A stretch of 64,000 bases of DNA from Cladorrhinum sp. PSN259 (GCA_033725935.1 MU867079.1:412366-476365); one strand, 5' to 3'; counted from the first letter of the stretch, positions 33,596 through 47,807 are shown. Notes: generated by a model not told the origin, from the sequence alone. Numbers and translations are program-made.

Positions 33596-35984
33596 GCGTT
33601 TTCTATATCGCTTCGGTTTGCTGCTGTTATCCGTTTTGAGGTTACGACAAGCTTTATAATGAATTTCGGCGTCGCGTACTACTTTTTCTCTTTACATCAC
33701 TGTTATTCCCCATGCGATGGATGACACGCAAAGTTTCTGGGATTGGAATCACTGGGAAAGGGGTGGATGGGGGTACTCATTTGGGGTTTTTATTGTCATT
33801 GGGTTTTTACTGCAATTGTACCATACGGGATTGTCAATGGTGACATCACACAATTTTCAGGCGCCGGAAGGGCTTGATACCAAACAAATAAAATAAATCA
33901 AAAAACCAACTGTGTGCCTTTTGCTTGTGATATTCTGATTGCACGTCGCGTCTTTTTCTTGTTGCTTTGAGGACGCGGTAGTGGGGTAAACGCGTTGGAT
34001 GGATGGACTTGAGTGTGGAGTTTCTACATGGCGAATCCTTGGACTTGAAGCACGATACCAGTTTTGCCCGCTTGCAATGTGTCCGAGTTCCGAGTTTTGC
34101 TGATTTCTCAGAGGCAGCCAGCCATTGCTCACCGAGGGAAGGATTGGTGCTCTTTCGATGCGGTTGAGTTCTCTTTGTATATTTTATTACATGTAATGTG
34201 CCTGAGGCTGTTGTTACCTGTTGTCTGACTTTCTTGATCATGTCCTATTCCATTCGTTGCTCTTTGTTCTTCCGCCGAAACGGATGTGCCGGTGAGGGGC
34301 TTCTTTGTCCTTTGTGTGGTCTAGGTGGTGGTGATGTTGACTTTATGATGCAAATCGGATTGGGTGGATTTTAGTGACGGGATGGTTCATGTTTTAAGAC
34401 TTTGTGGAATTAGTACAGTAATAACATTCGAGGTTTTGGTTTTTTTTTGACCCTGATCAGATACTGTTTTTGAGTTAGTGCCGATGTTGTTTGAAGTTTG
34501 TTTGTTTGTGGGTGATGTTGCATGTTGGTATATTCAAAATTTGACTTTTTGGTGTTGACTTTGTACTGTACATATGAGCTGAACCCTCGGTATGTGAGTT
34601 TAAGAGTTGGTAGAGTTGGGTGAGAGATGCGGTTGAGCTTGGTTTGAGTTTTTCTTGTGCTATTTTATGAGTTTTGGGTTTACCTGTGGCGTATGCAGAC
34701 ATAATGTTTGGTGTTGTATGTGATTGTTGTTGTTGTTGTTGTCATTTGGAGGTTTTATATGATGGTCGAGTTCCGTCCATCAAAACACAAAATGTGAGAT
34801 CTCAGCCACCACACATGACTTTGGGCCATAAAAACATGCTGAAAACCTCAAAGTGAGTATTTGACATTGATTGAGTATTTTATTTTGTTGGCTTTTTCAT
34901 GTGGTAATCAGAAATGTATTTAAGTTGCTTCGTATGTTAAATCTATTTTCTTGAACATATGAAAAATCAAAATCTCAACAAAAGTCATCAGAAACGATCA
35001 AAACTCTGCCAGACAACTTCAACATACTTAAATAAGACTCCCGTCAATTTTCTTCTGGCTTGAAGCAAAAATAGTTGATATTTTGATGCCACCACCGAGT
35101 TACCCGGCACCTACCACACGCCTGATGGAGAGAGTGTCAGACCACCCAACCAAACAATATGTTCCAGGCTCTCTCAAAAGGGATTCTCTTGGATGTGGAA
35201 GATCCAACAAACATGCTTGAAAGTCTTACCGAGGCCTGGAACCGTTCACTGGAACCTGTGCATTGCTCGTGTGGGTGTTGTGTAAACCTGTCTCGTAGAT
35301 GAACCATCATGTTTTCTCCGGCGAGAATGGACCGAGACAGAGATTTGCCGGGTGCACCAAGTCTACATAAACCCGAGCCCTGGTAGGCTTAGACCATCGT
35401 CGACAAGCAAACTCTGAACGAATCCAAGTAGTTGACAAAATTCCAGAGTATACTACGGGCAGTTTATCGACTTAAACGGCCCAAGAGTGGTAGTTTGTGT
35501 GTGTTGGCAATATCGGTCGGTCCGATCCAGTAGCAAACTATCTCGAACATCAATTTTTGTGTCACTATCTGTGGAAGCACTACGTGAGACAAAAGATTCG
35601 ATGACAGACCAACAAAAGTGTCTACTTGGACGGCGCACAACGAAACCACCACAAGTCCCGACATGGCGTCTCTAAATCCGATTCCAACGTACATGTATTA
35701 CAGCTCGAAGTAGCACGTCCAACGCAGACATGCAAAGATAAGTTCTCCGAGACGATAAACACGTCGTTCTTCTCCGGTCGTACAACCCATCAAAGGCGGA
35801 AGCGAACAAACTCGGCCAAGCACTTTTACGTCGGACAGCCAACTCGTTGTAGTCCAACTCGACGGAACCATCAAGATTACACCATGAGATCTATCACATA
35901 TTATAACCAATCATACTCCCCAGAGAACTTGCCCTCATGAAATCCCCAGCACCAGTTGTCTCTGGCAGCAAACAAACAGGCAAA
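33596..35984. other. intergenic, no gene supported
   Basis: This is the 3' flank of H4 followed by T/G-rich DNA with a (TTG)n tract near 34722-34741. Short frames of 60-131 codons occur on both strands but none has a domain. The final part is upstream sequence for the secreted proline-rich protein. Confidence 0.55.
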
Positions 35985-36790
35985 ATGAAGATCACACCGT
36001 CTTTATCATCTCTCACCCTCCTCCTTCTTAGCCTCATGTAAGCCCGCCTACCCCCTTTCCTCCCTCCCACTTGTATCCCACGAATAAACTGACACTCATG
36101 AAGGAATACAGCGATATCAAGAGCATTAAACGACCAAATCATACCATGGAATTCGACAAACACGGGACCTACGTCCTCAGAGGATCCATTCATGTCCCGA
36201 ATGATCGAGTGCGGGCCATGGCCACCCGAGCCGCTCCGCGCAGCACCCCAGGTAACATTAACCGTGACCACATGGGTCATAGTCCACACCCACCGCCATC
36301 CACCCACCACGATCATCACCGTCCAACGACCTCCTCCTCCTCCTCCTGCTCCAACTACAACTACAACATCAACTGCAACATCAAATACAACAACAACGCA
36401 AAATAAATGCACCTACGACGTAACAGCCACCGAGTTCTCGACGGTAGGGTGCGCCATAAACTGCAAAGACGCCGGCCCGGACGGGTGCTTTTATGACGAG
36501 CCGGTGATTATCCCCTGCGGATGCACCGACGCGGACGTGAATGTTCTCACGACCACCATATGCGCTTGGAGCGATCCTTGCGTGCAGTGCATGACTGAGT
36601 GGTATGTACCATCCTTACCCTGAAAGGTGGATGAAGGGATGGATGGATGTGCTAACTTGAACAATTGATTATTATTATCAGGGGAGCTATTACGGTTAAT
36701 GCTACTACTTGTGGGGAGAGTGGAAAAAGTACGACGAGTACGTTCCCACCGCCTCCTCCTCCGCCGCCACCGGTTGCGTCTCAAGAATAG
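35985..36790 (+). CDS. secreted proline- and cysteine-rich protein, unknown function
   Basis: Three exons are inferred: 35985-36037, 36104-36601 and 36682-36790, giving 219 residues. A signal peptide covers about the first 25 residues (LSSLTLLLLSLMNTAISRA). A glycine-poor, proline-rich middle follows (PWPPEPLRAAPQ, six prolines after VQR), then a threonine-rich linker and a cysteine domain with CTYDV, GCAINC, GPDGCFYDE, PCGC, ICAW, CVQC and a last cysteine before a polyproline tail. N-glycosylation sites include NST and NAT. The first intron must end at an AAG (36101-36103) to keep the frame; the stronger CAG eight bases later leads into a different frame that stops. The second intron is GTATGT to TCAG. 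I do not recognise the family; a wall-associated or secreted glycoprotein is plausible. Confidence 0.65.
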
Positions 36791-39700
36791 GCTTTTAGAG
36801 GGGGAAGGTAGGCATGAAATGGCATGGAGAAAGATTGGGAGTTGGTGGAACGAGATTTAGAAGAATGGGAGCTGAGGGATTGGGAGAGATCATGGGGTTA
36901 CAGCAAGAGGCTGGGATGGAGAAGAATGTGAAAAGAGCATCAAGACAGAACACAGCCCGTCAAGCTCCAAGATGCAACCTCTTTCCCAAGCAAGCGTCCC
37001 TGAATAGGAATAATTGCACCAAGCCCACGGTCCGATATTCCTAAATAGGTTGCAGTTGTCCACTGGATCTGGCTGTCGTAGGACGTCGAGGTGCAATCTT
37101 CATATCTACTGAGCCACAGTCCAGCGTTCATGCTTCCCGATATTCTAGTGATCGGTCCCGAGATCTCTTCCCGGACGTCAAATTCCACCGAAGCAACGCC
37201 GGCGAGCTCCACCATCGGAATCGCTGCGTTTGAACGTCCATACCCGGATAATCTCTCCCAACAACCCTCCAGGAGCCTGTCCAGACCCAACATTGAACAT
37301 TGTTCCTCTTCCACATTCCTGCGCAGAGAGCTGAAGAACTGTATCCCACCACCATCCTGTCCGAGTCTATGCTCGCCGTCGCCGGAGAGATGATCCACAA
37401 TCGACGAAGTCGGCGACCCGCAAACCCCCGATCTGTATCCACCTCCACTAATTGACAAACTGAGCGCATGACACCAGCAAGAGTCAGGACACTACACTGC
37501 ACTGGCAGCGCTCATTACGGAAGAATGGAAGGCATCCAAGCCCCTCAGGGAAGGCAATATAAACACACATGCCACTTGGCATGTGTGGTAAAAAAGAAAG
37601 AAAGAAAGAGAAAGGAGAATAAAAATTATCAAGAGAAAAAAGGGAGAAAAAGAGAAAACAAAACAAGAGCAAAGAGAAAGAAAGAAAGAAAGACCCCCGG
37701 GGAATTCTGAAGGCTTTAAATACCTTCTTTTCTTGCTGTGGGATTAGAAAATGTTTGGGATGAACGCCCCCCTGTCACGCGTCTTGGACGTGCAAAAGAC
37801 GTGTGCCAGCGCGTTAATCCGTGCTTTACGGAGTACCCTGAATTGAACCCCCAGAAAAAGCAAAACTGGGGATTCATTAGTGTGGCTGAACTCAAATGCA
37901 GAACTTTGATTCTTCTGGAAAGGACAATCTGACAATACTTTTGGAAGCCGTAAAACCATGACGGTTCTAAAGATCTTTTTCTTACTTTTGGCTGCCTCTT
38001 TTTCCCTTCATTACCATTGAATTGGGCGTTGTTCTGGACTCTCGTCACGTGCCATGTCTGGGGAAAAGCACCTAAAAAAGACAGGGAACCAATGCCCAGC
38101 CCCGGCTACGCTCACCTTGGGTGCCCTTCCAGCGCTCTTCTGATTGGCTGTCGCGTTTCAGGCAAAATATCCGGCAAAACCGACGAGACAGAGCCTCGGG
38201 GAAGCATGGGAAGGGCCGGGAATGAGGCTTGGTGTTGCTTGCGCGCATGATGAGCCAAAAGGGAGAGGAGGGAGGGAGCACATGTCAAGCAAGAAATGAG
38301 AAAATAATACCATCGTCAACTTTGTTTTCCTTGTTCCTTATTTTCTTCCTCTCCCAAACCTCTTTTTGCCGTCGAATCGTTGTACGAACGCTACCACGTC
38401 TCCAACCCCAACAGAAAAGACAGTTCACCGTTTACGCGCATTGTGGTCAGTGGCGTTTGCTTTGCGATTTCTATACTAATTCATACGAGACCGCCGCTGA
38501 CGCGAGATGTAGATTTGAGATTGAGAGAACCGCCAGTTCCGAGTCCTCGGGGGCGACGACGCGATGGCTTCGAGCATGATCGCCTGGGCTGCAAACTGTT
38601 GAACGACAAACCAGAGAATCACCTCAACCGGACTGTGAACGACTTCCGCAACGGCGCGCACCTGGCATCTATTTAATCAGTCATCAATTTTGACGCCTCC
38701 AAGTGGAAGTTTGATAGATGATGACTCTGTTGTGGCCGCCATTTCATCATCCATCCCGAAAAACTGGGGGAGGGATTCTACCCCGGATTTTGCTACTCCC
38801 CCAGATTTCGCTCCGGAGCCTCCCCGGTGCGTCGATCGCCAGCCGGCCAGCGAAAAATTTTCGCTTCGGCTGCCCGCCCAGTGCGGAGGAGGTGACAAGA
38901 CCGGAGAAGGAGGGCCAAAAGCAATTGAGCTTCGAGTGACGTTTTATGGCTACCGTAGTCCATGATCCATTTTCATATTTGTATTCCCAGTTTGGTGGTT
39001 GCCGATCGACACAGTTGTCGGTGCATCCATTTCTGGCATCTCCTTTCATTCATTGAGTCGGGGTCGGGCGGGCAATGGCGGCGTCGCCAGTTCAGGTGCA
39101 GCCGACAACAACGTCGGAGTTTAAGTGCAATTGTGGTCAACGGCGTCAACTGTTGATATCGTCAAGCCACTGATGGAAGACGGTGGTTGTTTACGTTGCC
39201 CGTTGCACGCCGGCGGCCCCCCCTTACCCCTATTCTCATTACTCTTGGCAAGCCACCTCAACGTGCATTCAAACTTCATGCAAGGCTACATGAAGACAAA
39301 GTTATCGTTGATGATGATGGTGAGCATGTTTTCATCCTGGTGATGCATCACCACCATCATCAATCATCACCGTCACATTCTATTCTGGAAATAATGAGCG
39401 ACATGCCTCACTACCACCTTGGATCTAGACACGAGCTTCCATCTCACCATCTCATTCATAAGCTCACTCTTCTCTTTTCTTACCTCGGTTGACAGCTGCC
39501 GATTCTCACTCAGCGATCACCGGTCAATCTGGAACACACCTTGATGGCGCACCGTCCACACGTATGACTCTGGGGGGCAACGACCACACGTGGACGGCGA
39601 GTCAATTCCCCGTGGCGCCCCTCGTTTTCAACGACACCATGTAAAATATGGCAAGCCCGGGTTAACATGATGAAACTGGGTTATTTAGTCGAGGAACGGC

Positions 39701-40811
39701 CTTGGCATCCAGAGAAGCACCGAGCGAGAAGAGCAAGATGGAGTCTTGTTGGAGTCTTTATGCAAGGATGTGGTGTTGATCAAAGGCAGGTACGGCATGG
39801 ATATGAGCTGTTTTTTTTTTGTTTTTTTTTGGCTCTGACCGCGGGAAAAGCGTCATTCCAACCAGATCACGAATGAAATGCCCAAAAAATCGAAATCAAT
39901 CATTTGGAAATTTTGGGGACAAAAGGAAAGATGGAATTGGCTTTTTTGAATATCCATATTTTTGAAAGCAAATCGAACGGCTTTGCAGAAGGTTCAACGG
40001 GGGAAGAAAAACAAAACTCCACATCAGCTGCGAGCTGCGAGCTGCGGTACTTCCAGCTCGGGCAGCTCCGGAACGGACCCACACCAAAAATACCACCGAC
40101 TCGATAACGGCTTGAAACGTCATTCACCTCGAGGGTCGTCTGAATGACGACAAGCCTCGCTACTTCGCCCTGAGAAAGCAAGCCACTCAACCAAGGCCCC
40201 TGATGTGGCCACTCGGTGCGTCGGCCACGATTATGGGACGACACTACAACCGCCGACACTGGCTTCGATGGAGAATGGTCCCGACCAAAAGGAAGCCGTT
40301 GCTGTGTCTGCGGGAAGGGAGGAAAGAACACCGCAGGATCAAAAGTGACATCTACCATCTTTAACCTCCACTTTATCTCTCGGCCGCATTTATTGCACTC
40401 ATTCCGCATGCACACATCCATTCCCACATCGAAAAACAGAGTTGCTCAGCAGACCAGAGAGTACCTGCCGAAAGGTCACCCACTCACCCCATATCCATGA
40501 TACCTTCCACACTTTAGTTTAGGTGAAAAAAAATCAAGATTGTGCTCCTCTCCGCGTGGAGATGCCAGAAAAAGACTCCTGACCCTTACTCCTCCCCCAA
40601 AAAAAACAGCTCAGAAATAAAACGGTCTACATCTGCTCCCCGGAGCTCTTCTCCAGATTTTACTTTTTATTATTCTCCATTTTCATCCCATTATTTCTTT
40701 CTTTCAGAACAAATCACATAGATTTGGTCTCAGTTCTCTTATTATTAGCTATCAGAACTGAGCATCAAACAGGAACCACAACTACACCCACACACACACA
40801 CATAGAAAGCC
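36791..40811. other. intergenic, no supported gene
   Basis: A 172-codon minus-strand frame at 36940-37458 is the most gene-like item but has no recognised domain and is mirrored by plus-strand frames. The segment 37590-37700 is a purine-rich (GAAA)n stretch. The right end is the leader of the hexose transporter, with pyrimidine-rich DNA at 40600-40760 and a (CA)n tract at 40786-40802 just before the start. Confidence 0.5.
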
Positions 40812-42573
40812 ATGGCGGGTTCCCACCACGACACCTCGACAGAGGATGAACATCCAAAGACGGTAGTCGCTCCTCGTCAGGGCAACGCCAACGTTGCCGC
40901 CGCTGATCAGAAGTTGACTGGTATCGCTATCCTTCTCGGAGTCGTAGCCAGTATCGGTGGCTTCATGTTTGGTTATGTGAGGTGAGTTTGGCAGACAAAC
41001 ATGCAACCCCCACGCTCCACATAGGATCTGCAATACCCCCCTGTACATCACGTACATTCTAGCTTCAACGGTGAATACTAACCCGTTTTGTTCCAACTCT
41101 AGCGGTCAAATCTCCGGCTTCTTCGACATGGAAGACTACGGCCGTCGCTTCGGCGTTCACAACCTCGAAACCGGCGCCTACGACTTCTCGGCCGCCCGCC
41201 AGGGTGCCATCGTCGGTCTCCTCCCCGCTGGCTGCCTGTTCGGTTCCCTCATCGCCGGCCGCATTGCCGACTCCCTCGGTCGTCGTATGGCCATCTCAGT
41301 CTCTGCCTGCTTCTGCTGCGTCGGCAACATTATCGAGATCGCTTCCGTCTCATCGTGGGCTCAGTTCGCCGTTGGCCGTCTCATCACCGGCTTCGGCATC
41401 GGTGCCTTGTCCGTCGCCGTCCCCATGTACCAGTCCGAGTCGGCCCCTACCATCCTCAGAGGTGTCCTCATCGCCTGCTACCAGCTGTTTATCACTCTCG
41501 GCATCTGGACCGCTGAGATGATTAACTACGGCACTCACAATATGGAGTCTTCTGCTTCCTGGAGAATTCCATCTGGTCTTTCCTTCCTCTGGTCTTTGAT
41601 TCTCGGCGTTGGTATTCTTTTCCTTCCCGAGTCTCCCAGATTCGCCTACAGAATCGGACGCGAGGAGGAGGCCAGAAACTCGATTGCCCGCCTTGCCGGC
41701 TTGGACCCGCACTCTGACTCTGTCAACTCTCAGATCAACGAGATTCAGCAGAAGCTGGACGAGGAGAGGGCCGGCGCGGACACGAAGTGGTACGAGATTT
41801 TTACCGGGCCCAAGATGGCTTACCGCACTATTCTGGGTGTTACACTGCAGGCTGGCCAGCAGCTCACCGGTGCCAACTTCTTCTTCTACTACGGTACTAC
41901 CATCTTCAAGGCTACGGGTCTGAGCGACTCGTATGTTACTCAGATTATTTTGGGTAGCGTCAACGTCGGCTGCACCTTTGGCGGTCTCTGGGTTGTGCAC
42001 AAGTGCGGCAGACGCAATGCCCTGATGGCCGGTGCCGCATGGATGATGATGTGCTTTTTGGTCTACTCCTTTGTGGGCCACTTCAAGTTGGACCCCAACA
42101 ACCCGGCGAACACCCCGCAGGCCGGTAACGTCTTGATTGTCTTTTCGTGCTTCTTTATCGTTGCGTTCGCTACCACCTGGGGTCCCCTCGTTTGGGTCGT
42201 TACCGCTGAGCTGTACCCGGCCAAGTATCGCGCCCCGGCCATGGCCATTGCGACGGCCAGCAACTGGTTGTGGAATTTCCTCATGTCTTTCTTTACGAGA
42301 TTTATCACGGACGCTATCGGGTATCTTTACGGACTCGTGTTTGCGGGGTGCTGTTTCGTGCTGGTGCTGATTGTTTTCTTCTTTTTGGTCGAGAGCAAGG
42401 ATCGGAGTCTGGAAGAGATTGATACCATGTATCTGTTGGGTGTCAATCCGATCAAGAGCAGCAAGTGGGATGCTTCTTCGGCTGCTGGGGTGCTGTATAA
42501 TAATAGTCAGGCGGAGAGTGCTCGCAGCAAGGAAGAGCAGGGACGGGTCACGGGGGAGAACGAGGTTGCTTAG
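40812..42573 (+). CDS. MFS hexose transporter (HXT/low-affinity glucose type)
   Basis: Two exons, 40812-40981 and 41103-42573, with a 121-nt intron splitting a serine codon, give 546 residues. It is a plasma-membrane sugar porter with about 12 membrane helices. Family signatures are present: GRIADSLGRR after helix 2, PESPRFA before the central loop, QQLTGANFFFYYG in helix 7, GRRNALM after helix 8, and a second-half VTAELYPAKYRAPAMA. The C-terminal tail is hydrophilic, ending TGENEVA. The first helix is interrupted by the intron (MFGYV then SGQISGFFD), so the exon 2 frame alone lacks helix 1. The closest well-known relatives by pattern are yeast Hxt and Neurospora glucose transporters; exact substrate and affinity cannot be read from sequence. 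Confidence 0.92.
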
Positions 42574-45500
42574 AGGGTTCCTCCGGGTTGGGACTGGGTT
42601 GTTGAGGGGGGTAATAATAGATGAGAAGAGAGAAAGAATGTTATGGGCAACCTACCACATACAACAAATAACAAGGCAAGCCAACAAACAACGCAACGAC
42701 ATGACAACAACATTCACAATTCGGCGTCTGGTTTTTTTTGTCTTTATGAGAAAGGGCATGCTATAGCTTGGGAGCAGTGGATTTGAATGATTGGGCCGGA
42801 TGGGATCGATTGGTTCTGTTGGTTGGGATTGGTGGCCTTTAGCTTTTAAAGGTTCAGTTTTCTTTTGAATATACCAAAATGTAATTCTTTTGCTAGGTTA
42901 TTAATAGATTGATGGTTCTAATGAAAGGGGGTTTGGGGATGAGAGGAGGGGAGGTTATACCCAGATGAAGACGGAGGGTGGATTGATGATGGAGGGTGGT
43001 TATGGTTTATGGGGTGTTTTTTTGTCCGTTTGTTTTGTCCGTTATGTCTGTTTAGTTAGCTGGAGTAGATTGCTGTTCTGGAGGATATAACGGAGTACTA
43101 TGTACCTAGCGAAAACCTTTGTTTATTGTTCAGGTGGGGGATGTTGAGAGCAGCGAGGAGGAGGAGGAGGACCCCGGGAGGTATTATTCCCATCTTACTG
43201 AGAACATGAATCAGATAGATAATTCTTCACATGCCTTATGTCTGTTTATGGTGGTTTTTTTTCTTTCCTTTTTTTCAGGTGGTTTAGATAAATGACAGGA
43301 CAGAAACGTATATCTCATATGGGTTGGCTATGCCCAATGCCAATAATAAGAATTTATATCAACGGTTACTTAGTTCTGGGTATATATAATTATACCTTAT
43401 CTAAAGATATGTTTTATCTTACGAGAGGATAGTTAACATGCATGACGACTCAAGGTTTCTGGAATATTGTTTATGATGATGAATTGGTACCTACGTACGT
43501 TTTGTCATGTAATATTCACGCGACATTCACATGATCTGAAAATGATCTGTACTATTGATAACATGGTTGATATCAATGCTTACAGTAAGAAGGGTCTAGT
43601 GGAAGGAAGGAAAGGCTTGCAGTAGGAGAACTTGAAGGTTTCTTTTATAAACTATATAAACCGTGCAAGCATCATATTAATATTTCATCAACCCATTGGA
43701 AATCAAGAACCCCCCCCCCCCCCCCGTTCTTGTCACTTATTTTTATACAAAAATGCTTTTCGCCATGCCATGCCATGCCATGCTGTGATGATAAAAACAT
43801 GATTCTCACTTTGATGGTCCCTTGCATCATTTTTCACGGTTACTTTATAGTGATGTTGATTGCCTCAATGAAGAGGGATACTATAATAATACAAATGTTT
43901 TTGCCAGTATAATGGGGCGATCAATTTCTACAGTAGTATATCAATCGAGAACATTACCCTTTCAATGATAACATTTACCGGTCGTTAGAATCACCGGAAA
44001 AAATAAAATAAAATGGAATTTCCCATCAGGGGATCACCTCAATTTTCAACAAATGAGTATTATGTTTCGTGTAGTAAAGGGTAAGTGACAATGACACACA
44101 AAAACCCCTTTCATTACCACCAACCATTGCAATACTAGCTACATATACCGAGGCTCGAACAGCAACTCTTTGTACATACCTGCGTCTTTCGGCGGGAACC
44201 GGCCCTGAAATGGTCAAGAATTCTCTCAACTTTTGCAAAAAAAAAAAAATCGGCTTTCCTCCGACCCGAACGAAAAATAAAATAAAAATTGGAAACCCGA
44301 CGGAAAACGACACCGCCGAAAGGCAACCAAGTACAAAGTACCGGGACTAACGCGGTAGACTTCTTTTTCTTTCCCCACCGTTTCGCCACTGGGGTTAATC
44401 CTTGGCGATTATATCGTAACCTCGAGATTGGCATTTTGGGGGGATTCACCTTTGCGGTGTACAGTACCTGGTTGGACCTGTCACAACCTGGCCTTGGCTT
44501 GTGGGGAATTTAGATAATTATTTTGTTCTTGAAACTGGAGAGAACTGGGAAAGCTTTATGTATATTCTGAATTTAAGTGCTGGCGATGCAAGTATCAAGT
44601 TTTACCACAATTTATCTGGCATGTGTAGTATACGCCGTAGTGGTGCGTAGTAAGCCGACAAAAGGGTAGCATGCGGCTCAAGCCGAAGCCCGCCCGGCCG
44701 AGAGACTGAGGAAAAGACACAAAGTCCGGCATTTCCGGATGACCGTTCAAAATTCTCGATCGGTCCCCAAGCTTCGGCCAGTTTTGTGGAACCGGACCGA
44801 CCCACTTCCTTCTGTAAAACTTTCATTCTCTTCGAAACTTGGGAAAGCTTTTTTTATGGTCCGAACTGCTTTGCATATTTTTAGTACGTCAATTTCGAGA
44901 GTCTCAAATAATCTGGGGAGATTATGAGGCTTGCATCTTTTTTTTCTTTCTTCTTTCACAAAACCGTTTTTTGCTTATTGAAATGCACCATGATTTGTTA
45001 CCAATTATGCGGCCATGTCATGACTCCCTCACCACTGACCCCTGAACCAAAAAAAACCCCAAAAAAACCTTGCCCCTGAAAGCAGGTTTTCCCTTTTCTG
45101 TCTGCTTGCTCTGCCACACTCCGTTGTGAGGTGATGAGTGTTGCTTTGCAAAAAAAAAAGTTTTAACCGCCACCCGGCATAAGCCCACGGCATAATCCGA
45201 ACACACGACTTGAAGAAAAAAAAACTTTTGATATCACATCCCCACCAAAAACAGCCCGAGGGAGAAAAAAACAAGGTTATACATTGCACATGTACCAAAG
45301 TAAAAAACAAACAAGGTTATTAACGGCTTTACCAGTTACCGTACGTACCAGTAAATGCAATGCAAAGGCGGGTAGAATTGTTACCTGCATGTGCCGTTGC
45401 AGAAATTCTGGTCTGGGCCTGCAGCAGAGTCGCGGACCACCGACAGGTAAGGAACGTCGATGGAGTCTTTTTTTTTTAGGAAGAGACAGGTTCGTACTTG

Positions 45501-46140
45501 CACATGCATAAGAACAAATAAAAACCCCAACACAAGATGACCAAGGGTGTTGGATGTCTCTTTCCCCATGGGCAGATGACATAGTTCCTGTAAAAAAGAG
45601 TGATAAGTGTTTAACCTACCGCCGAGGAAGGTTCGTGCTGATCGTCGTCCACTTCAACGCCACACCTTCTTTTCCCTAAACCGCCGCCCGCCCACCACCG
45701 TTTCTCGGAGGAGGAGCGGAAAACGAGAAAGGGTATCCACCACGAACTGACCAAGAACATTTTTTCCCTTCATTGCTCCGCCTGTCCCCTTCCCTTCACT
45801 CCTTCCCATCGGTTTGCTCTCTTCCCCCACAGCACCCCTTGGCATTGATCAAGACCGCCGCGGTCGAGTGAGTGCGCCTGCGTGTGCGAGTGTGTTGTGT
45901 TGCGTGTCATCCTTCATCGGCGTCCAAAGAAGATTTTCTTCCCCGGCCAGACCCCCGTCCTCCCCCACAAGAGAACAAGACTCAACCGGCATATAATTTG
46001 TTGTGTGCCGACGAAACTCCCCAGTATCCACCGATACGCGCCACCGCCGAGAGTCCCGAAATAACACTCTACCAGACGACATATACACACCGTCGTCATC
46101 GGAACACACACAGACACACACATCCGAAACAACGGCGCCA
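42574..46140. other. intergenic, no gene supported
   Basis: This has a C run at 43710-43725, a (CCATG)n stretch at about 43764-43782, and many A/T runs. No frame carries a domain. The right end, rich in CA, is probably the leader of the permease gene. Confidence 0.55.
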
Positions 46141-47807
46141 ATGGGGGCCGCCAACGAAACCGCTGGATGGCCATCATCACCGGCAGACTCGACTGACCCC
46201 GGGTTCAAGGTCGAGACGAAAAAGGGAGGCAACGTCGTCAGTGATGCCGACTCAGCCCAGCAAGGAGAGCTGCAGCGTCAGCTCTCCGGGAGACATCTCA
46301 ATTTCATCGCCATCGGTGGTACTATCGGTACCGGTTTCTTCTTGGGATCAGGCACCGCATTAGAGAGATCTGGACCTGCAGGATGTCTGATCGCATACCT
46401 CTTCGTCGGCACCATGTTGTGGTCCATCATGGTCAGTCTGGCTGAGATGGCGACATTCATCCCGACGGCCGGTGCTTTCTCGACATATGCAACTCGGTTC
46501 GTTGACCCAAGCTTGGGTTTCGCTGTTGGTTGGCTTTATTGGTTTGGATGTAAGGTTCCCTTCCTCGCGAGTCAAACTGGGTTGCTTTGATATTGACTTG
46601 ACAAATAGGGGCGATTACGTATGCTTTGTCTCTCAGTGCGGCCGGCATCATTATACAGTATTGGAATCAAACGCTTAGTCCCGGCATCTTTATCGCAGTA
46701 TTTTGGGTCGTCTTCACTCTGGTCAACTACCTCCCCGTCGGTATATATGGCGAGCTTGAGATGTGGCTGTCGAGTTTGAAGGTCATCACCATCGTCGGAT
46801 TCATCATCTTCGGCATTTGCATGGCTGCCGGTGTTGGCGTCGAGGGCACTCTTGGCTTCAAGTACTGGAGCGATCCTGGTCCCTTCCGTGAGTTCCTGGT
46901 CACGGGTGGCGTCGGAAAGTTTGTTGGTTTCTGGGCCGTCTTGATCCAGGCTTCCGTCGCCTACCAGGGTGCTGAACTCGTTGGTGTCGCTGCTGGCGAG
47001 GCCCGTAACCCGAGCAAGACTGTTCCCAAGGCCATCAAGACGACCTTCTGGGGCATCATGGTTCTCTTCTGCACCACCATCTTTTTGCTTGGCATGCTGG
47101 TGCCTTCCGACGACCCGAGGCTGACGAGTGGCACCACCAACGCCTCGGCCTCGCCCCTTGTTATTGCGGCCAACCGCGCTGGGGTTAAGGCTCTGCCTGA
47201 TATCATCAACGCTGTCTTGCTTACCGCTGTTTTGTCGGCCGCCAACGCCAACGTCTACTCCGGCAGCCGTGTATTGCTCGCCATGGCCGAGGAGGGACTT
47301 GCGCCCAAGATCTTGACCAAGACCAACAAGCATGGTATCCCCATTTATGCGGTTGCCGTTACTTCGATTTTAGGTCTGCTCGGTTTCCTTAACTTGTCCT
47401 CCGGTGGAACCCAGGCTTTCAACTGGCTGCTCAACATTAGCGGTGTTGCCGGCCTCACAACTTGGGGCAGCACCTGTGCTTCGTACCTTGGATTTAAGCG
47501 CGCCCTCAAGGCGCAGGGAATCCCCCGCTCGACCTTGCCATACGTTGGAGCTTTCCAGCCCTTCATGGCATGGTACGGTTTGGGCTTCAACATCCTCATC
47601 GCCTTCACCCAGGGCTTCACATCCTTCATCAGGTGGAACGTTAGCGACTTCTTCGCCGCGTATATCAGTTTGATCTTGTTTGCTATCTTATGGATTGGGC
47701 ATAAGGCTTATTATAGGCAAGGATTTGTCCATCCGGCTGCCGCCGATCTTGCAAGAGGAAGATATGATTCCCATGATGAGCGGGACGCAGCAGATGGTGG
47801 TGTATAA
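46141..47807 (+). CDS. amino-acid permease (YAT/APC family)
   Basis: Two exons, 46141-46549 and 46609-47807, with a 59-nt intron inside the glycine/tryptophan junction FG-W, give 535 residues and about 12 membrane helices. The start of helix 1, FIAIGGTIGTGFFLGSG, is the substrate-binding loop of the family. Further family marks are EMATFIPTAGAFSTYATRFV, FQ-type helix 6 residues VAYQGAELVGVAAGEARNP and GSRVLLAMAEEGLAPK. It would import amino acids at the plasma membrane with protons. A hydrophilic N-terminus of about 50 residues precedes helix 1. An in-frame ATG at 46003 would add 46 low-complexity residues (TPSSSEHTQTHT) and is less likely. Substrate range is unknown. The gene is convergent with the RVT gene, only 140 bases apart, with an A run at 47816-47834 between. 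Confidence 0.92.

Noticed and set aside
36940..37458. 172-codon minus-strand open frame
   Set aside because: No domain, signal peptide or splice context is recognised, and plus-strand frames mirror it. Could be a lineage-specific gene, but support is insufficient.
46003..46140. Upstream in-frame extension of the amino-acid permease
   Set aside because: The 46 added residues are low-complexity translation of a CA-rich leader; the family start at 46141 is more natural.
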